Assembly: GCA_030039575.1 (NCBI GenBank)
Contig: JASHVH010000096.1
Location: 1 to 5,454 of the forward strand
Length of the DNA stretch: 5,454 nt
DNA from: Acidimicrobiales bacterium
GTDB lineage: Bacteria > Actinomycetota > Acidimicrobiia > Acidimicrobiales > Palsa-688
Reading direction: 5' to 3'
Position 1 is the first letter of the stretch, and every line of letters starts with the position of its first letter. The notes below the pieces were generated by a model. The model worked only from the letters and a program-made list of their open reading frames with translations, was not told the origin of the DNA and did no database searches. Below are positions 5,388 through 5,454 of this stretch, piece by piece. The position numbers and the translations under genes are program-made.

Positions 5388-5415
5388 AGGTTACCTGCAT
5401 CAAACGGCGGCCCAA
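5388..5415 (-). promoter_or_regulatory. Predicted promoter of the MNT/HEPN-like pair, suggesting a leaderless transcript
   Basis: On the minus strand TTGGGC (5415-5410), a 16-base spacer and TAACCT (5393-5388) form a -35/-10 pair of the actinobacterial TANNNT kind. Only six bases (TGAAAC) separate the -10 from the GTG at 5381, so transcription would begin at or within a base or two of the start codon. No Shine-Dalgarno is seen, which agrees with a leaderless mRNA of the sort common in actinobacteria. Confidence 0.4.
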
Positions 5416-5454
5416 GCCGACGGCTACTGGACAACTGGCGGGCATCCGCGACAG

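Noticed and set aside
1..5454. CRISPR arrays, insertion sequences or long direct repeats
   Set aside because: No regularly spaced repeats, transposase fragments or repeated att-like copies of the tRNA end were seen inside the window.

Overview
The window comes from a GC-rich bacterium, most likely an actinomycete (phylum Actinomycetota). Third codon positions are strongly G/C, several starts are GTG, and the minus-strand order glmU - prs - rplY - pth is the one known from mycobacteria and relatives. There, as I recall, a lipoprotein gene (lpqT) sits between prs and rplY; here that place holds only about 225 bp of non-coding DNA. The early-branching class Acidimicrobiia is a guess from the divergent glmU and tRNA, not something the sequence proves.

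Layout. Positions 1-813 (+) hold the C-terminal two-thirds or so of a metal-dependent amidohydrolase whose start lies outside the window. It converges on pth. From 4616 down to 919 (-) runs a housekeeping block: glmU (nucleotide-sugar precursor for peptidoglycan), prs (PRPP synthase), rplY (ribosomal protein L25 of the Ctc/TL5 type) and pth (peptidyl-tRNA hydrolase). glmU and prs are tightly coupled, with the glmU stop codon lying inside the prs ribosome-binding region. rplY and pth overlap or nearly overlap. Between prs and rplY lies a non-coding stretch with three successive hairpins. A tRNA-Gln(TTG) gene at 4753-4826 (+) diverges from glmU.

From 5381 down to the tRNA (-) lies a decayed accessory module. 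A small MNT-type nucleotidyltransferase antitoxin-like gene overlaps, by GTGA, a HEPN (DUF86/HepT-type) toxin-like gene. Both keep an open frame, but both have lost their signature catalytic residues. The recognisable HEPN sequence ends one base beyond the 3' end of the tRNA gene, and its frame then reads through the antisense strand of the tRNA. This looks like the scar of a toxin-antitoxin module cut off at a tRNA boundary.

The most notable housekeeping oddity is glmU. The predicted protein is about 385 residues instead of the usual 450-490 and stops in the middle of the left-handed beta-helix, before nearly all acetyltransferase active-site residues. A substrate-binding Asn in the pyrophosphorylase domain also appears replaced by Ala. 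I found no CRISPR array, insertion sequence or clearly new large system.
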